From Streptomyces sp. S465 (lineage in GTDB: Bacteria; Actinomycetota; Actinomycetes; Streptomycetales; Streptomycetaceae): a stretch of 64,000 nucleotides of DNA. The stretch is from assembly GCF_026898115.1 (NCBI RefSeq), contig NZ_CP114036.1, forward strand, positions 6,070,001 to 6,134,000. Direction: 5' to 3'. The translations under genes were made by a program, and so were the position numbers. Below the pieces are notes generated by a model, which saw nothing but the letters and a program-made list of their open reading frames with translations, did not search any database and was not told the origin of the DNA. Shown piece by piece: positions 51,100-59,584 of the stretch; within the stretch, counting starts at the first letter, position 1; the number at the start of each line of letters is the position of its first letter.

Positions 51100-52170
51100 A
51101 TGGCACATCCAGCACTCGACCTGTCCCTGGACGCGGCCCGGCTCACCGCCCGGCTCGTCGACTTCCCCTCGGTCAGCGGTGAGGAGAAGGCGCTCGCCGA
51201 CGCCGTCGAGCAGGCCCTGCGGGCCCTGCCACACCTGACCGTCGACCGGGACGCGGACGCCGTCGTCGCCCGGACGAACCTCGGGCGGGACGAGCGGGTC
51301 GTGCTGGCCGGTCATCTGGACACCGTGCCGATCGCCGACAACGTGCCCTCCCGGCTCGACGAGAACGGGGTGCTGTGGGGCTGCGGCACCTCCGACATGA
51401 AGTCCGGCGTCGCCGTACAGCTGCGCATGGCCGCCACCGTGCCCGCCCCCAACCGCGACCTGACCTTCGTCTTCTACGACCACGAGGAGGTCGCCGCCGA
51501 GCTCAACGGGCTGGGCCGGCTGGCCAGGAACCACCCGGAGTGGCTGGCCGGCGACTTCGCCGTGCTGCTGGAGCCCACCGAAGGCAAGGTCGAGGGCGGC
51601 TGCCAGGGCACGCTGCGGGTGGAGGTGACCACGCGGGGACGGCGGGCCCACTCCGCGCGCAGCTGGCTCGGGGAGAACGCCATCCACAAGGCCGCGCCGA
51701 TCCTGGACCGGCTGGCCGGCTACGTCCCCCGGCGAGTGGAGATCGACGGGCTCACCTACCGCGAGGGCCTCAACGCGGTACGGATCGACGGCGGTCACGC
51801 GACCAACGTCATCCCGGACTTCTGCACCGTGACCGTGAACTACCGGTTCGCCCCCGACCGTTCGGAGGAGGAGGCGGTCGCGCATGTGCGGGAGGTCTTC
51901 ACCGGCTTCGAGGTCGAGTTCACCGACAGCGCGCCCGGCGCGCTGCCCGGTCTCGCCCATCCGTCGGCCGCCGCCTTCGTGGACACGCTCGGGGTGGAGG
52001 TGGCCCCCAAGGACGGCTGGACCGATGTCGCCCGCTTCTCGGCGCTCGGCGTGCCCGCCGTCAACTACGGGCCCGGCGATCCGAAGCTCGCGCACACCCG
52101 CGAGGAGCATGTGCCGGTCGCCGCGGTCCTGGCGGCCGAGGAGCGGCTGCGGGCCTGGCTGACCCGCTGA
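51100..52170 (+). CDS. dapE: Succinyl-diaminopimelate desuccinylase
   Basis: A 356-residue M20 metallohydrolase. Zinc and catalytic residues sit in GHLDTVPI (His, Asp), GTSDMKSG (Asp) and YDHEEV (Glu pair). A dimerisation-type beta domain lies in the middle (TRGRRAHSARSWLGENA). It cleaves N-succinyl-LL-diaminopimelate to succinate and LL-diaminopimelate. ATG at 51100; no strong ribosome site is visible, so translation may be leaderless. It is near dapC and precedes the LOG-like gene, an order I recall from M. tuberculosis dapE-Rv1205. Confidence 0.92.
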   Translation: MAHPALDLSLDAARLTARLVDFPSVSGEEKALADAVEQALRALPHLTVDRDADAVVARTNLGRDERVVLAGHLDTVPIADNVPSRLDENGVLWGCGTSDMKSGVAVQLRMAATVPAPNRDLTFVFYDHEEVAAELNGLGRLARNHPEWLAGDFAVLLEPTEGKVEGGCQGTLRVEVTTRGRRAHSARSWLGENAIHKAAPILDRLAGYVPRRVEIDGLTYREGLNAVRIDGGHATNVIPDFCTVTVNYRFAPDRSEEEAVAHVREVFTGFEVEFTDSAPGALPGLAHPSAAAFVDTLGVEVAPKDGWTDVARFSALGVPAVNYGPGDPKLAHTREEHVPVAAVLAAEERLRAWLTR

Positions 52171-52188
52171 CGGTACGGCCGGCGGCCC

Positions 52189-52242
52189 GCCACGGCCGGT
52201 GGTCCGGGCACGGCCGGTGGTCCCGCCACGGCCGGCGGCGCC
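52189..52242. repeat. Three tandem 18-bp repeats downstream of dapE
   Basis: Units at 52189-52206, 52207-52224 and 52225-52242 share CACGGCCGG. They lie between dapE and the LOG-like gene and are not coding. Confidence 0.7.
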
Positions 52243-52379
52243 TGGCGCGGCGGGGCACCGTGTGATCAGCGGTTCGGTGGGTGAGCGTGGCCCGGATTTC
52301 GACTCCGGGCCGCCCGCCGGGGCCTACTCTGAACCACAGGTCTTTGACCAGATCTTGGTCTTGGCGAAGGGAGCACACA

Positions 52380-53132
52380 ATGGGCAACGCCGAAGAAGAG
52401 CGAGCGCTGCACGAGCAGCGTCTGGGCCCGGTCGTGCGCCGCCGCCACCAGATGCGACCCGGTACGACCGATCAGCGGCTGCTGGACACCCAGGGGGCCA
52501 CCCACTGGGTGCACGAGGACCCGTTCCGGGTGCTGCGCATCCAGTCGGAGTTCGTCGAGGGGTTCGGCACCCTGGCGGAGCTCGGCCCGGCGATCAGCGT
52601 GTTCGGTTCCGCCCGTACGCCCGAGGGTTCCCCGGAGTACGAGGCGGGGGTGCGGATCGGCCGGGCCCTCGCCGAGGCGGGCTTCGGAGTGATCACCGGC
52701 GGCGGCCCCGGCGCGATGGAGGCCGCCAACCGCGGCGCGAGCGAGGCGGGCGGCGTCTCGGTCGGCCTGGGCATCGAGCTGCCGTACGAGCAGGGCCTGA
52801 ACCCATATGTCGACATCGGGGTCAACTTCCGCTACTTCTTCGTACGGAAAACGATGTTCGTGAAGTATGCCCAGGGGTTCGTGGTGCTCCCCGGGGGGCT
52901 CGGCACGCTCGACGAGTGCTTCGAGGCGCTCACCCTCGTCCAGACCAAGAAGGTCACCCGCTTCCCGATCGTCCTCTTCGGCAGCTCCTACTGGCAGGGG
53001 CTGGTGGACTGGGTCACGAACACCCTCATCGGGCAGGGCAAGGCGTCCTCGCAGGACCTGGAGCTGTTCCACCTCACCGACGACATCGACGAGGTGATCG
53101 ATCTGGTGACCAAGGAGTCCGGTGGCGTCTGA
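52380..53132 (+). CDS. LOG family protein (TIGR00730-type nucleotide 5'-monophosphate phosphoribohydrolase)
   Basis: A 250-residue Rossmann-fold protein. GSARTPEGSPEYE and the signature PGGLGTLDECFE near residue 170 place it in the Lonely-guy family. Most such proteins release adenine or cytokinin from nucleoside monophosphates; in bacteria the physiological role is often unclear. GAAGGGAG lies upstream of ATG 52380. In actinobacteria it commonly sits next to dapE and folP-like genes, as here. Confidence 0.88.
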   Translation: MGNAEEERALHEQRLGPVVRRRHQMRPGTTDQRLLDTQGATHWVHEDPFRVLRIQSEFVEGFGTLAELGPAISVFGSARTPEGSPEYEAGVRIGRALAEAGFGVITGGGPGAMEAANRGASEAGGVSVGLGIELPYEQGLNPYVDIGVNFRYFFVRKTMFVKYAQGFVVLPGGLGTLDECFEALTLVQTKKVTRFPIVLFGSSYWQGLVDWVTNTLIGQGKASSQDLELFHLTDDIDEVIDLVTKESGGV

Positions 53133-53204
53133 CCGCGCCCTCCTTACGGCTCTCTCCGGCTCCTTACGATTCCGTTCGGCCGGACCGGCCGCTAAGGGCC
53201 CGGT

Positions 53205-54065
53205 TCAGGCCAGTCCTCGGCGGGCGACCGCCGGGGGCCGGTGGCCCGCGATGGCCGACACCATGTCCAGCACCTGACGGGTCTCGGCCACCTCGTGCAC
53301 CCGGTAGACCCGGGCCCCCAGCCAGGCCGATACGGCGGTCGTCGCGAGCGTGCCGATCAGCCGCTCCTTGACCGGGCGGTCCAGGCTCTCGCCGACGAAG
53401 TCCTTGTTGGACAGCGAGACCAGGACGGGCCAGCCGGTCTCCGTGAGCTCGCCCAGCCGGCGGGTGGCCTCCAGCGAATGACGGGTGTTCTTACCGAAGT
53501 CATGACCCGGGTCGATCATGATCCCGTCGCGCCGCACCCCCAGCGCGACGGCGCGCTCCGCGAGCTCCAGGGTGACCCGCAGGATGTCCTCCACCACGTC
53601 GTCGTAGCCGATCCGGTGCGGCCGGGTGCGCGGCTGGGCCCCGCCCGCGTGGGTGCACACCAGCCCGGCGCCGTAGCGGGCGGCGACCTCGGCCAGTTCG
53701 GGGTCGACCCCGCCCCAGGCGTCGTTGAGCAGATCCGCGCCCGCCGCGCAGACCGCCTCGCCGACCTCATGGCGCCAGGTGTCCACGCTGATCACCACGT
53801 CCGGGTGGCGCCTGCGCACCTCGGCCACGAAGCCCACCGTGCGCCGCACCTCCTCCTCGGCGCTGACCTCGTCACCCGGCCCGGCCTTGACCCCGCCGAT
53901 GTCGATGATCGCGGCGCCGTCCGCGACCGCCTGCTCCACCCGGTCCAGGGCGGGCTCGTCGCGGAACGTCGCCCCCTGGTCGTAGAAGGAATCCGGCGTC
54001 CGGTTCACGATCGCCATGATCACCCGCTCGTTCTCGCCGAACTCACGTCGTCCCAGCCGCAGCAT
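53205..54065 (-). CDS. folP2: Dihydropteroate synthase homologue, FolP2 type
   Basis: A 286-residue TIM-barrel protein of the pterin-binding family. Motifs: MAIVNRTPDSFYD (residues 17-29), IDIGGVKAGPGDE, VISVDTWRHEVGEAV, NDAWGG and SNKDFVGESLDRP. Compared with a classical FolP (NVTPDSFSDGG, and SRK near the end), the second residue is Arg instead of Val and the Lys/Arg pair that binds pABA is altered (SNKD). These are features of FolP2 (Rv1207), which is reported not to act as a dihydropteroate synthase, so a folate role should not be assumed. ATG 54065 has GAAGGAAG upstream. Confidence 0.8.
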   Translation of the reverse strand: MLRLGRREFGENERVIMAIVNRTPDSFYDQGATFRDEPALDRVEQAVADGAAIIDIGGVKAGPGDEVSAEEEVRRTVGFVAEVRRRHPDVVISVDTWRHEVGEAVCAAGADLLNDAWGGVDPELAEVAARYGAGLVCTHAGGAQPRTRPHRIGYDDVVEDILRVTLELAERAVALGVRRDGIMIDPGHDFGKNTRHSLEATRRLGELTETGWPVLVSLSNKDFVGESLDRPVKERLIGTLATTAVSAWLGARVYRVHEVAETRQVLDMVSAIAGHRPPAVARRGLA

Positions 54066-54201
54066 CCGTACTTCCTTCACGTCTTCTTCCAGGTTGCGGG
54101 CAGCGACGATAACTGTCGGAGGGGCATGGCACGATCGAGGCAGACAGTCATCGAGGCCGACCGACACAGACTCAACCATGCATCTCGGGGAGACGATCAC
54201 C

Positions 54202-54636
54202 GTGTTCTTGTTCTTGCTGATCGCGCTGGTCGTGGTGGTCGGCGGGGTCACGCTCGCCGTCGTCGGTGGCGGTGACGGCCCGCTGGCCGAGGCACCCCCG
54301 GACCGGCTGGACGATCCGCTGCCCGCCGACCGGCCGCTGGCGCGCGGCGATGTGGAGGCGCTGCGGCTGCCCATGACGCTGCGGGGCTACCGGATGGCGG
54401 ACGTCGACGATGTGCTGGGCCGCCTCGGCGCCGAGCTCGCCGAGCGCGACGCCCGGATCGCCGAGCTGGAGGCGGTGCTCGCGGGCGCGCCCCCCAAGCC
54501 GTCGTCGCCTCCCATCCCGTCGTCGCCACCCCAGCCGTTGTCGCCGCCCTCCGTGCCCGGCTCCGATCCGCTGGCGGGCCCCGAGGGTGGCGACCACGGC
54601 TTCCAGGCGCGCGGTGACGAAGGGCGTGGCGCATGA
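54202..54636 (+). CDS. Small membrane-anchored DivIVA-like protein
   Basis: A 144-residue protein. One N-terminal hydrophobic helix (FLFLLIALVVVVGGVTLAVVG) is followed by a DivIVA-type segment (LRGYRMADVDDVLGRLGAELAERDARIAELEAVL) that begins with the usual YRMAEVD-like pattern and continues as a coiled coil. The end is Pro-rich. I use GTG 54202 (CGGGGAG 9 bases upstream); ATG 54178 adds eight residues and lacks a ribosome site. It precedes tag with a 4-base overlap, as Rv1209 precedes tagA. Confidence 0.75.
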   Translation: MFLFLLIALVVVVGGVTLAVVGGGDGPLAEAPPDRLDDPLPADRPLARGDVEALRLPMTLRGYRMADVDDVLGRLGAELAERDARIAELEAVLAGAPPKPSSPPIPSSPPQPLSPPSVPGSDPLAGPEGGDHGFQARGDEGRGA

Positions 54637-55229
54637 GCGGGCAGGGCGTGGTCCCGGGGCCGGACGGGCTGCCGCGCTGTCCCTGGGGCCTGGAGGCCGA
54701 GACCATGGCCGACTACCGCCTCTACCACGACACGGAGTGGGGCCGTCCGGTCCACGGCGATGACGCGCTCTATGAGCGGATCTGTCTGGAGGCGTTCCAG
54801 TCCGGGCTGTCCTGGCTGACGATCCTGCGCCGCCGGGAGGGGTTCCGGGCCGCCTTCGCCGACTTCTCGATCGAGAAGGTGGCGGAGTTCACCGAGGCCG
54901 ATGAGCGGCGGCTGCTCGCCGACCCCGGCATCATCCGCAACCGGGCCAAGATCACCGCCACCATCGCCAACGCCCGCGCGGCGGCCGAGCTGGCCCCCGG
55001 TGAGCTGGACGAGCTGATCTGGTCCCACGCCCCGGACCCCGGCGGCCGCCCGGTCCCGCGGACCACCGCCGACGTCCTCGCGATCACCCCGGAGTCCACG
55101 GCCCTCAGCCGCGAGCTCAAAAAGCGCGGCTTCCGCTTCGTCGGACCCACCACCGCCTATGCGCTGATGCAGGCGTGCGGCCTGGTCAACGACCATCTCG
55201 CCGACTGCCATATCCGCGCCGCGGTCTGA
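54633..55229 (+). CDS. tag: DNA-3-methyladenine glycosylase I
   Basis: A 198-residue helical glycosylase. GLPRCPWGL (zinc Cys), YHDTEWGRPVH (zinc His and substrate site), LEAFQSGLSWLTILRRR, and ACGLVNDHLADCHIR with the last His and Cys zinc ligands. It removes 3-methyladenine from alkylated DNA, starting base-excision repair. Its ATG overlaps the DivIVA-like gene by 4 bases. Confidence 0.93.
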   Translation: MSGQGVVPGPDGLPRCPWGLEAETMADYRLYHDTEWGRPVHGDDALYERICLEAFQSGLSWLTILRRREGFRAAFADFSIEKVAEFTEADERRLLADPGIIRNRAKITATIANARAAAELAPGELDELIWSHAPDPGGRPVPRTTADVLAITPESTALSRELKKRGFRFVGPTTAYALMQACGLVNDHLADCHIRAAV

Positions 55230-55270
55230 TCGCCCCGGCGCCCTGCGCCCGGCGGGCCGGGTCGAGCCGG

Positions 55271-56074
55271 TCAGCGGCCGGTGAACCGCGGCTTCTCCTT
55301 GTTCACGAAGGCGTTCACCGCGATGGCGTGGTCGTCCGACGCCCCCGCGCGGCGCTGAAGTTCGTCCTCCTTGCCCAGGGCCTCGGTGAGGGTGTGGCCC
55401 GCGGCGAAGGCGAGGGACTCCTTGAGCGCCGCATAGGCCGCGGTGGGGCCCTCGGCCAGTCGCCGGGCGACCGCCGCCGCCTCGGTGGCGAGTTCGGCGG
55501 CCGGCACCACCCGGTGGGCGATGCCCAGGTCGAGCGCCTCCTGGGCGTCGATACCGCGCGGGAAGAGCAGCAGGTCCGCGGCGCGGCCGTAGCCGATCAG
55601 CCGCTGGAGGGTCCAGGAGACCCCGGAGTCGGCGGTCAGCGCGACCCCGGCGAAGGACGTGTTGAAGGAGGCGGTGTCGGCGACGATCCGGTAGTCGGCG
55701 GCGAAGGCGAAGCCCGCCCCGGCGCCCGCCGCGACACCGTTGACGGCGGCGACCACCGGCTTGGGCATCCCGGCGATCGCGGTGACGATCGGGTTGTAGT
55801 GCAGCGACACCGTGCTCATGGTCGAGCCCTCGCCGCTGCCCTCGCGGTCGGCGGCCAGCAGCCCGATGTGCTCCTTGAGGTCCTGGCCGACGCAGAAGGC
55901 GCGGCCGGAGCCGATGAGCAGCACGGCCCGCACCGCCGGGTCCTCCGCGGCTTCCAGCAGCGCGTCGCGCAGCGCCACCTTGGTGTCGATGTTCAGGGCG
56001 TTCATCGCGTCGGGACGGTTGAGCGTGATCGTCGCGAGTCCCTCGGTGAGGTCGTAGAGCACGGTGTCGGCCAT
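55271..56074 (-). CDS. Enoyl-CoA hydratase/isomerase, PaaG-like
   Basis: A 267-residue crotonase. GSGRAFCVGQDLKEH (oxyanion hole region) and the loop VALTADSGVSWTLQRLIG, close to the PaaG form PDSGxxWLLPRL. PaaG isomerises the ring-epoxide of phenylacetyl-CoA to the oxepin form. No paaA-E genes are near, so a more general fatty acid or aromatic role is possible. The ATG at 56074 gives MADTVLYDLTEGLA. It is convergent with tag. Confidence 0.82.
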   Translation of the reverse strand: MADTVLYDLTEGLATITLNRPDAMNALNIDTKVALRDALLEAAEDPAVRAVLLIGSGRAFCVGQDLKEHIGLLAADREGSGEGSTMSTVSLHYNPIVTAIAGMPKPVVAAVNGVAAGAGAGFAFAADYRIVADTASFNTSFAGVALTADSGVSWTLQRLIGYGRAADLLLFPRGIDAQEALDLGIAHRVVPAAELATEAAAVARRLAEGPTAAYAALKESLAFAAGHTLTEALGKEDELQRRAGASDDHAIAVNAFVNKEKPRFTGR

Positions 56075-56318
56075 AGCGGTCCTCCGGGGATGGGGCTGGG
56101 TCGCGGGCGGCTCGGGCGGCGGCCGCACCGGCGGGGGCGTCACCGGCCCCGCCGCGGCGGTCAGCGCACAGCATGCCGGAGATCATGACCGACCGACATG
56201 TGACCTGCGTCAAAGAACCGACCCTTCGTTCGGTGACAGCGGGCGTACGCTACCGCGATCCCCTCCCCGAATTGGGTGGTTTTGGGCTGGCGCTCCGCAC
56301 AGGCGTTGCCGACCGATG

Positions 56319-56349
56319 TTGGTCATCGGGTCGTGCCATGCGGGATAAT
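56319..56349 (+). promoter_or_regulatory. Possible sigma-70-type promoter for the DUF3117 gene
   Basis: GATAAT at 56344-56349 is a good -10 element and TTGGTC lies 19 bases upstream. The DUF3117 start is 81 bases downstream. The rest of 56075-56429 shows no gene. Confidence 0.4.
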
Positions 56350-56429
56350 GAGGGGGAAGCAACGTGTTCGATGCCGGTGACACCTGGGTTGTCGGCTGCG
56401 ATGAGCTGGTTTCAGGAAGGGGAACGAGC

Positions 56430-56597
56430 ATGGCGGCCATGAAGCCGCGGACGGGCGACGGCCCGCTCGAGGTGACCAAGGAGGGGCGGGGCATCGTCAT
56501 GCGCGTTCCGCTCGAAGGCGGCGGTCGGCTCGTCGTCGAGCTGACACCGGACGAGGCCGACGCCCTCGGCGACGCCCTGAAGAAGGTCGTCGGCTGA
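56430..56597 (+). CDS. DUF3117 small protein
   Basis: A 55-residue protein, MAAMKPRTGDGPLEVTKEG then VMRVPLEGGGRLVVELTPDEADALGDALKKVV, which matches the compact DUF3117 family of actinobacteria, beta-rich with a C-terminal helix. The family has no known function; Rv1211 is one I recall at the equivalent place near tag. ATG 56430 has AGGAAGGGGA upstream. A strong hairpin follows. Confidence 0.88.
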   Translation: MAAMKPRTGDGPLEVTKEGRGIVMRVPLEGGGRLVVELTPDEADALGDALKKVVG

Positions 56598-56627
56598 AAG
56601 GCTTGAGGCCCCACCATCACCCGTGCG

Positions 56628-56670
56628 CTGCCCCGGCGGCCGGTACGTCAGGTACCGACCGCCGGGGCAG
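56628..56670. terminator. Hairpin terminator after the DUF3117 gene
   Basis: A 19-bp stem with one mismatch (left arm 56628-56646, right arm 56652-56670) around GTCAG. It lies before the convergent methyltransferase gene. Confidence 0.7.
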
Positions 56671-56771
56671 TGCTTGTTGAGGGGCCCGGTACGGGCCGGG
56701 GGCGCCCCGGCGCGAGCGCGGGAGCCTTGTCCGGGAGCCGCGGGAGCGGGGGACCGGCCGTCCCGGCCGTC

Positions 56772-57437
56772 TCAGCCCCGCTTGACCGCGCAGAGCAGAC
56801 CGTCGCCGACCGGCAGCAGGGACGACTGGAGCACGGTGGACTCGCGTATGGTCCGCAGCAGCTCACGCACCCGCAGCACCTCGGTGGGCTGTGCGGCGGA
56901 GTCCACGGTCCGCCCGTTGGCGAAGACCCCCTCGAAGCAGACCAGCCCCCCGGGGCGCAGCAGGCGCAACGATTCACCGAGGTAGTCCAGGCATTCCAGC
57001 CGGTCGCCGTCGCAGAAGACCAGGTCGTATCCGCCGTCGGCCAGCCGGGGCAGTACGTCGAGGGCGCGGCCGGGGATGAAGCGCGCCCGGTTCCCGGTGA
57101 ACCCGGCCGCGCGGAACGCCTGCCGGGCGAACTGCTGCATCTCCGGTTCGGTGTCCACGGTGGTCAGCACGCCGTCCGGACGCATTCCCCGCAGCAGATG
57201 GATGCCCGAGACGCCCGTCCCGGTGCCGATCTCGGCGACGGCCTTGGCGTCGGCGGCGGCGGCGAGCAGCCCCAGCGCGGCGCCGGTGCCGGCCGACACC
57301 GAGCGCAGCCCTGACTCCCGGGCCCGGTCGCGGGCCCAGTGAAGGGCTTCGTCCTCGGCGACGAACGCGTCGGCGAACGCCCAGCTCGTCTGCCGGTTGC
57401 CGGTAATGACCCTCTCCTGTCCCCGTAGTTGGCGCAA
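56772..57437 (-). CDS. O-methyltransferase family protein
   Basis: A 221-residue class I SAM-dependent methyltransferase related to catechol-type O-methyltransferases. SAM site EIGTGTGVSGIHLLRG near residue 70, then TVDTEPEMQQFARQAF and DLVFCDGD. The substrate is unknown. It is divergent from the ECF sigma gene; Rv1220c holds this place in M. tuberculosis. Start is uncertain: TTG 57437 is used, but translation could begin ten codons later where the conserved part (TGNRQTSWAFADAF) starts. Confidence 0.8.
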   Translation of the reverse strand: MRQLRGQERVITGNRQTSWAFADAFVAEDEALHWARDRARESGLRSVSAGTGAALGLLAAAADAKAVAEIGTGTGVSGIHLLRGMRPDGVLTTVDTEPEMQQFARQAFRAAGFTGNRARFIPGRALDVLPRLADGGYDLVFCDGDRLECLDYLGESLRLLRPGGLVCFEGVFANGRTVDSAAQPTEVLRVRELLRTIRESTVLQSSLLPVGDGLLCAVKRG

Positions 57438-57461
57438 CGGTGACTGTATCCGCTGCGCACG

Positions 57462-57487
57462 GGAACCCGCAGATGGGACCAGGCGTT
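57462..57487 (+). promoter_or_regulatory. ECF-type promoter of the sigma gene
   Basis: GGAAC (57462-57466) and CGTT (57484-57487) are separated by 17 bases, the ECF sigma consensus. The start codon at 57508 is 20 bases after the -10 element, and a GGGGGG ribosome site lies between. This implies autoregulation, by inference. Confidence 0.6.
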
Positions 57488-57507
57488 GTAGAGGCCGGGG
57501 GGACCGT

Positions 57508-58350
57508 ATGGATCACGACCAAATGCAGGCCAAAAATGCTTATCCGGAGCTAACGGGCGAGGTGGATATGGTAGGGGCTCTACTGGACACCACCAGAGCC
57601 GACAGGGGAGGTGCGGCTGCGGCCGGTGACCGGAGAGTGCTGAGGCGCTTTCGCAGGTCAGCGGGCGAGCCGAAATCCGTGACCAACAACGCTGACCGTT
57701 CCGGTTCCGCCGATTCCGCCACCACCGCGACCTTCGCCACGGACGCGGACGCGCCGGCGTGGACGCCTCCCACCTGGGAGGAGATCGTCAGCACCCACAG
57801 CGCACGGGTCTACCGCCTCGCCTATCGGCTCACCGGTAACCAGCACGACGCCGAGGATCTCACCCAGGAAGTGTTCGTCCGCGTCTTCCGCTCGCTGTCG
57901 ACGTACACCCCGGGCACGTTCGAGGGCTGGCTGCACCGCATCACCACCAATCTCTTCCTCGACATGGTCCGCCGCCGGCAGCGCATCCGCTTCGACGCTC
58001 TCGGCGAGGACGCGGCGGAGCGGCTCCCCAGCCGCGAGCCCTCTCCCCAGCAGCACTTCAACGACACCCACTTCGACGCCGATGTGCAGCAGGCGCTGGA
58101 CACCCTGGCCCCGGAGTTCCGCGCGGCCGTGGTGCTCTGTGACATCGAGGGGCTGTCGTACGAGGAGATCGCGGCCACTCTGGGCGTCAAGCTGGGCACC
58201 GTGCGCAGTCGCATCCACCGCGGCCGCTCGCATCTGCGCAAGGCGCTGAAGCACCGCGCCCCCGCGGCGCGGACCGCACAGCAGGAGGTCGCCGGGGTGG
58301 CGCCGAGTGTCACGGCCCCCCGGCTGAGCGGGGAGGTCGGAATCGCGTGA
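57508..58350 (+). CDS. sigE: ECF RNA polymerase sigma factor (M. tuberculosis SigE-like)
   Basis: A 280-residue ECF sigma factor. Region 2 (YRLAYRLTGNQHDAEDLTQEVF, residues about 110-131, with the -10 recognition helix) and region 4 (LDTLAPEFRAAVVLCDIEGLSYEEIAATLGV plus the HTH TVRSRIHRGRSHLRKAL) are intact. The N-terminal 90 residues are a low-complexity extension. It would direct polymerase to envelope-stress genes. The name follows the M. tuberculosis family; it is not the S. coelicolor gene called sigE. It overlaps the anti-sigma gene by 4 bases (GTGA). Confidence 0.9.
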   Translation: MDHDQMQAKNAYPELTGEVDMVGALLDTTRADRGGAAAAGDRRVLRRFRRSAGEPKSVTNNADRSGSADSATTATFATDADAPAWTPPTWEEIVSTHSARVYRLAYRLTGNQHDAEDLTQEVFVRVFRSLSTYTPGTFEGWLHRITTNLFLDMVRRRQRIRFDALGEDAAERLPSREPSPQQHFNDTHFDADVQQALDTLAPEFRAAVVLCDIEGLSYEEIAATLGVKLGTVRSRIHRGRSHLRKALKHRAPAARTAQQEVAGVAPSVTAPRLSGEVGIA

Positions 58351-59282
58351 CCCGATCAGGCGGTCCGTCCCCCGCCGAGCAGCATCTCGGCGACCGCCTT
58401 GCGGCTCTGGTCGACGGTGAGCTGGGGCATGACGCGCGCGAGCGCGTCCTCGCCCACCTCGCCACCTGCTGCAAGTGCAAGGCGGAGGCCGATGCTCAGC
58501 GTCGGCTGAAGAATGTGTTCGCCCAGACGGCGCCCCCGGCCCCGTCCGAGGGCTTTCTGGCGCGTCTGCAGGGCCTGCCGGCCGCGGGCGGCGAGGACGG
58601 TATGGGGGGCGGCTCCCCTTTCGGTTCCTCGGGCCTCTTCGGTCCGCGCGATATGCGCGGCACCTCGCGGGACGTCCGTGAGGTGCGCGATGTCCGGGAG
58701 CCGGAGGAGAGACAGAGACGGGAGCGGACGTTCGCCTTCGTGCCCGTGATGCCCCCGGGCACCGCGATCGCACCGGCGGCGTCGGCGCGCGCCTCGCGTC
58801 AGCGCGGCTTCAGGATCCATGAGGTGGAGCGCCCGGCCCCGCGCCGCAGGTTCGCTTTCGCGGCGGCCGGAGCGGTCTCCCTGGCGGCCTTCGCGCTCGG
58901 CGCGGCCCTTCCCCTGGAGGCGGCGGTCGACCCCCCGGGAGCCTCGGCCGACGGCGCCGACTCCGCGGTCACCCCGGTCGGCACCGATCCTGTGGTGAAC
59001 GCGGGCGTCCGCGAGCGGACCCGCCAGGAAGTCGGGCTGCTGGCCACCACCGACACCCGGACGGTCACCCCGTCCCCCTCGGCCACCCCGCATCCACCGG
59101 CCCTGCGCCAGCCCGCCGGGGCGGCGCTGAATCCGCTGATACAGCCGATTCTTTCGGTCACGGAGCTGCTGCGGATGTCGAACTCCACGCCCCCGGCTCC
59201 CGCGCCGACCCAGCTGGAGGTCCCGTCCCGGCCCGCCTCGGGCAGCTCGCCGTATCCAGGGGCCACCCCGCCTTCGAAGTAG
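58347..59282 (+). CDS. Zinc-finger anti-sigma factor
   Basis: A 311-residue protein. The N-terminal ZAS domain (residues about 12-60) has the HxxxCxxC motif HLATCCKC. A long disordered linker (Gly/Ser/Arg-rich) leads to a membrane helix (FAFAAAGAVSLAAFALGAAL, near residue 178) and a short external Pro/Thr/Ser-rich tail. It holds the preceding sigma factor inactive and is probably inactivated by stress. It is the counterpart of RseA (Rv1222). The GTG start overlaps the sigma gene by 4 bases. Confidence 0.85.
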   Translation: MTRSGGPSPAEQHLGDRLAALVDGELGHDARERVLAHLATCCKCKAEADAQRRLKNVFAQTAPPAPSEGFLARLQGLPAAGGEDGMGGGSPFGSSGLFGPRDMRGTSRDVREVRDVREPEERQRRERTFAFVPVMPPGTAIAPAASARASRQRGFRIHEVERPAPRRRFAFAAAGAVSLAAFALGAALPLEAAVDPPGASADGADSAVTPVGTDPVVNAGVRERTRQEVGLLATTDTRTVTPSPSATPHPPALRQPAGAALNPLIQPILSVTELLRMSNSTPPAPAPTQLEVPSRPASGSSPYPGATPPSK

Positions 59283-59424
59283 CACGCCGGCGAGGACGGC
59301 GCGTCTTCGCCGGTCATGACCTCGTCTGCGCGGATCATGACAAGGACATGCGGTCCGCCCTGCGCGAGCGACGCCGGACCTGGTTGAATCGCCCCCGGGC
59401 AGTGCGGCGGTGCCTTCGAGCCTC

Positions 59425-59557
59425 CGGGCGCTTGGACGTTCCGGCTCCGGGCACCTCCCGGCGGTAGCTTGGGGCAAGCTGTTGGGCGCCTGCCGTCATG
59501 CCCCGGGTGCTTGGTCTTTCCGGCTGGGGGCACCGCCCAGCGGTAGCTGGGGGAGAA
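59425..59557. repeat. Two tandem copies of a dispersed GGTAGCT hairpin repeat upstream of htrA
   Basis: Copies at 59425-59478 and 59504-59557 (54 bp each) are similar over their whole length and each ends in a hairpin with CCCxGCGGTAGCTxGGGG. A related hairpin is inside the MITE at about 12915. The repeats fill most of the 302 bases between the anti-sigma gene and htrA. Confidence 0.75.
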
Positions 59558-59584
59558 CCGAGCCCAAAAAAGGGGGGCCTGAAC

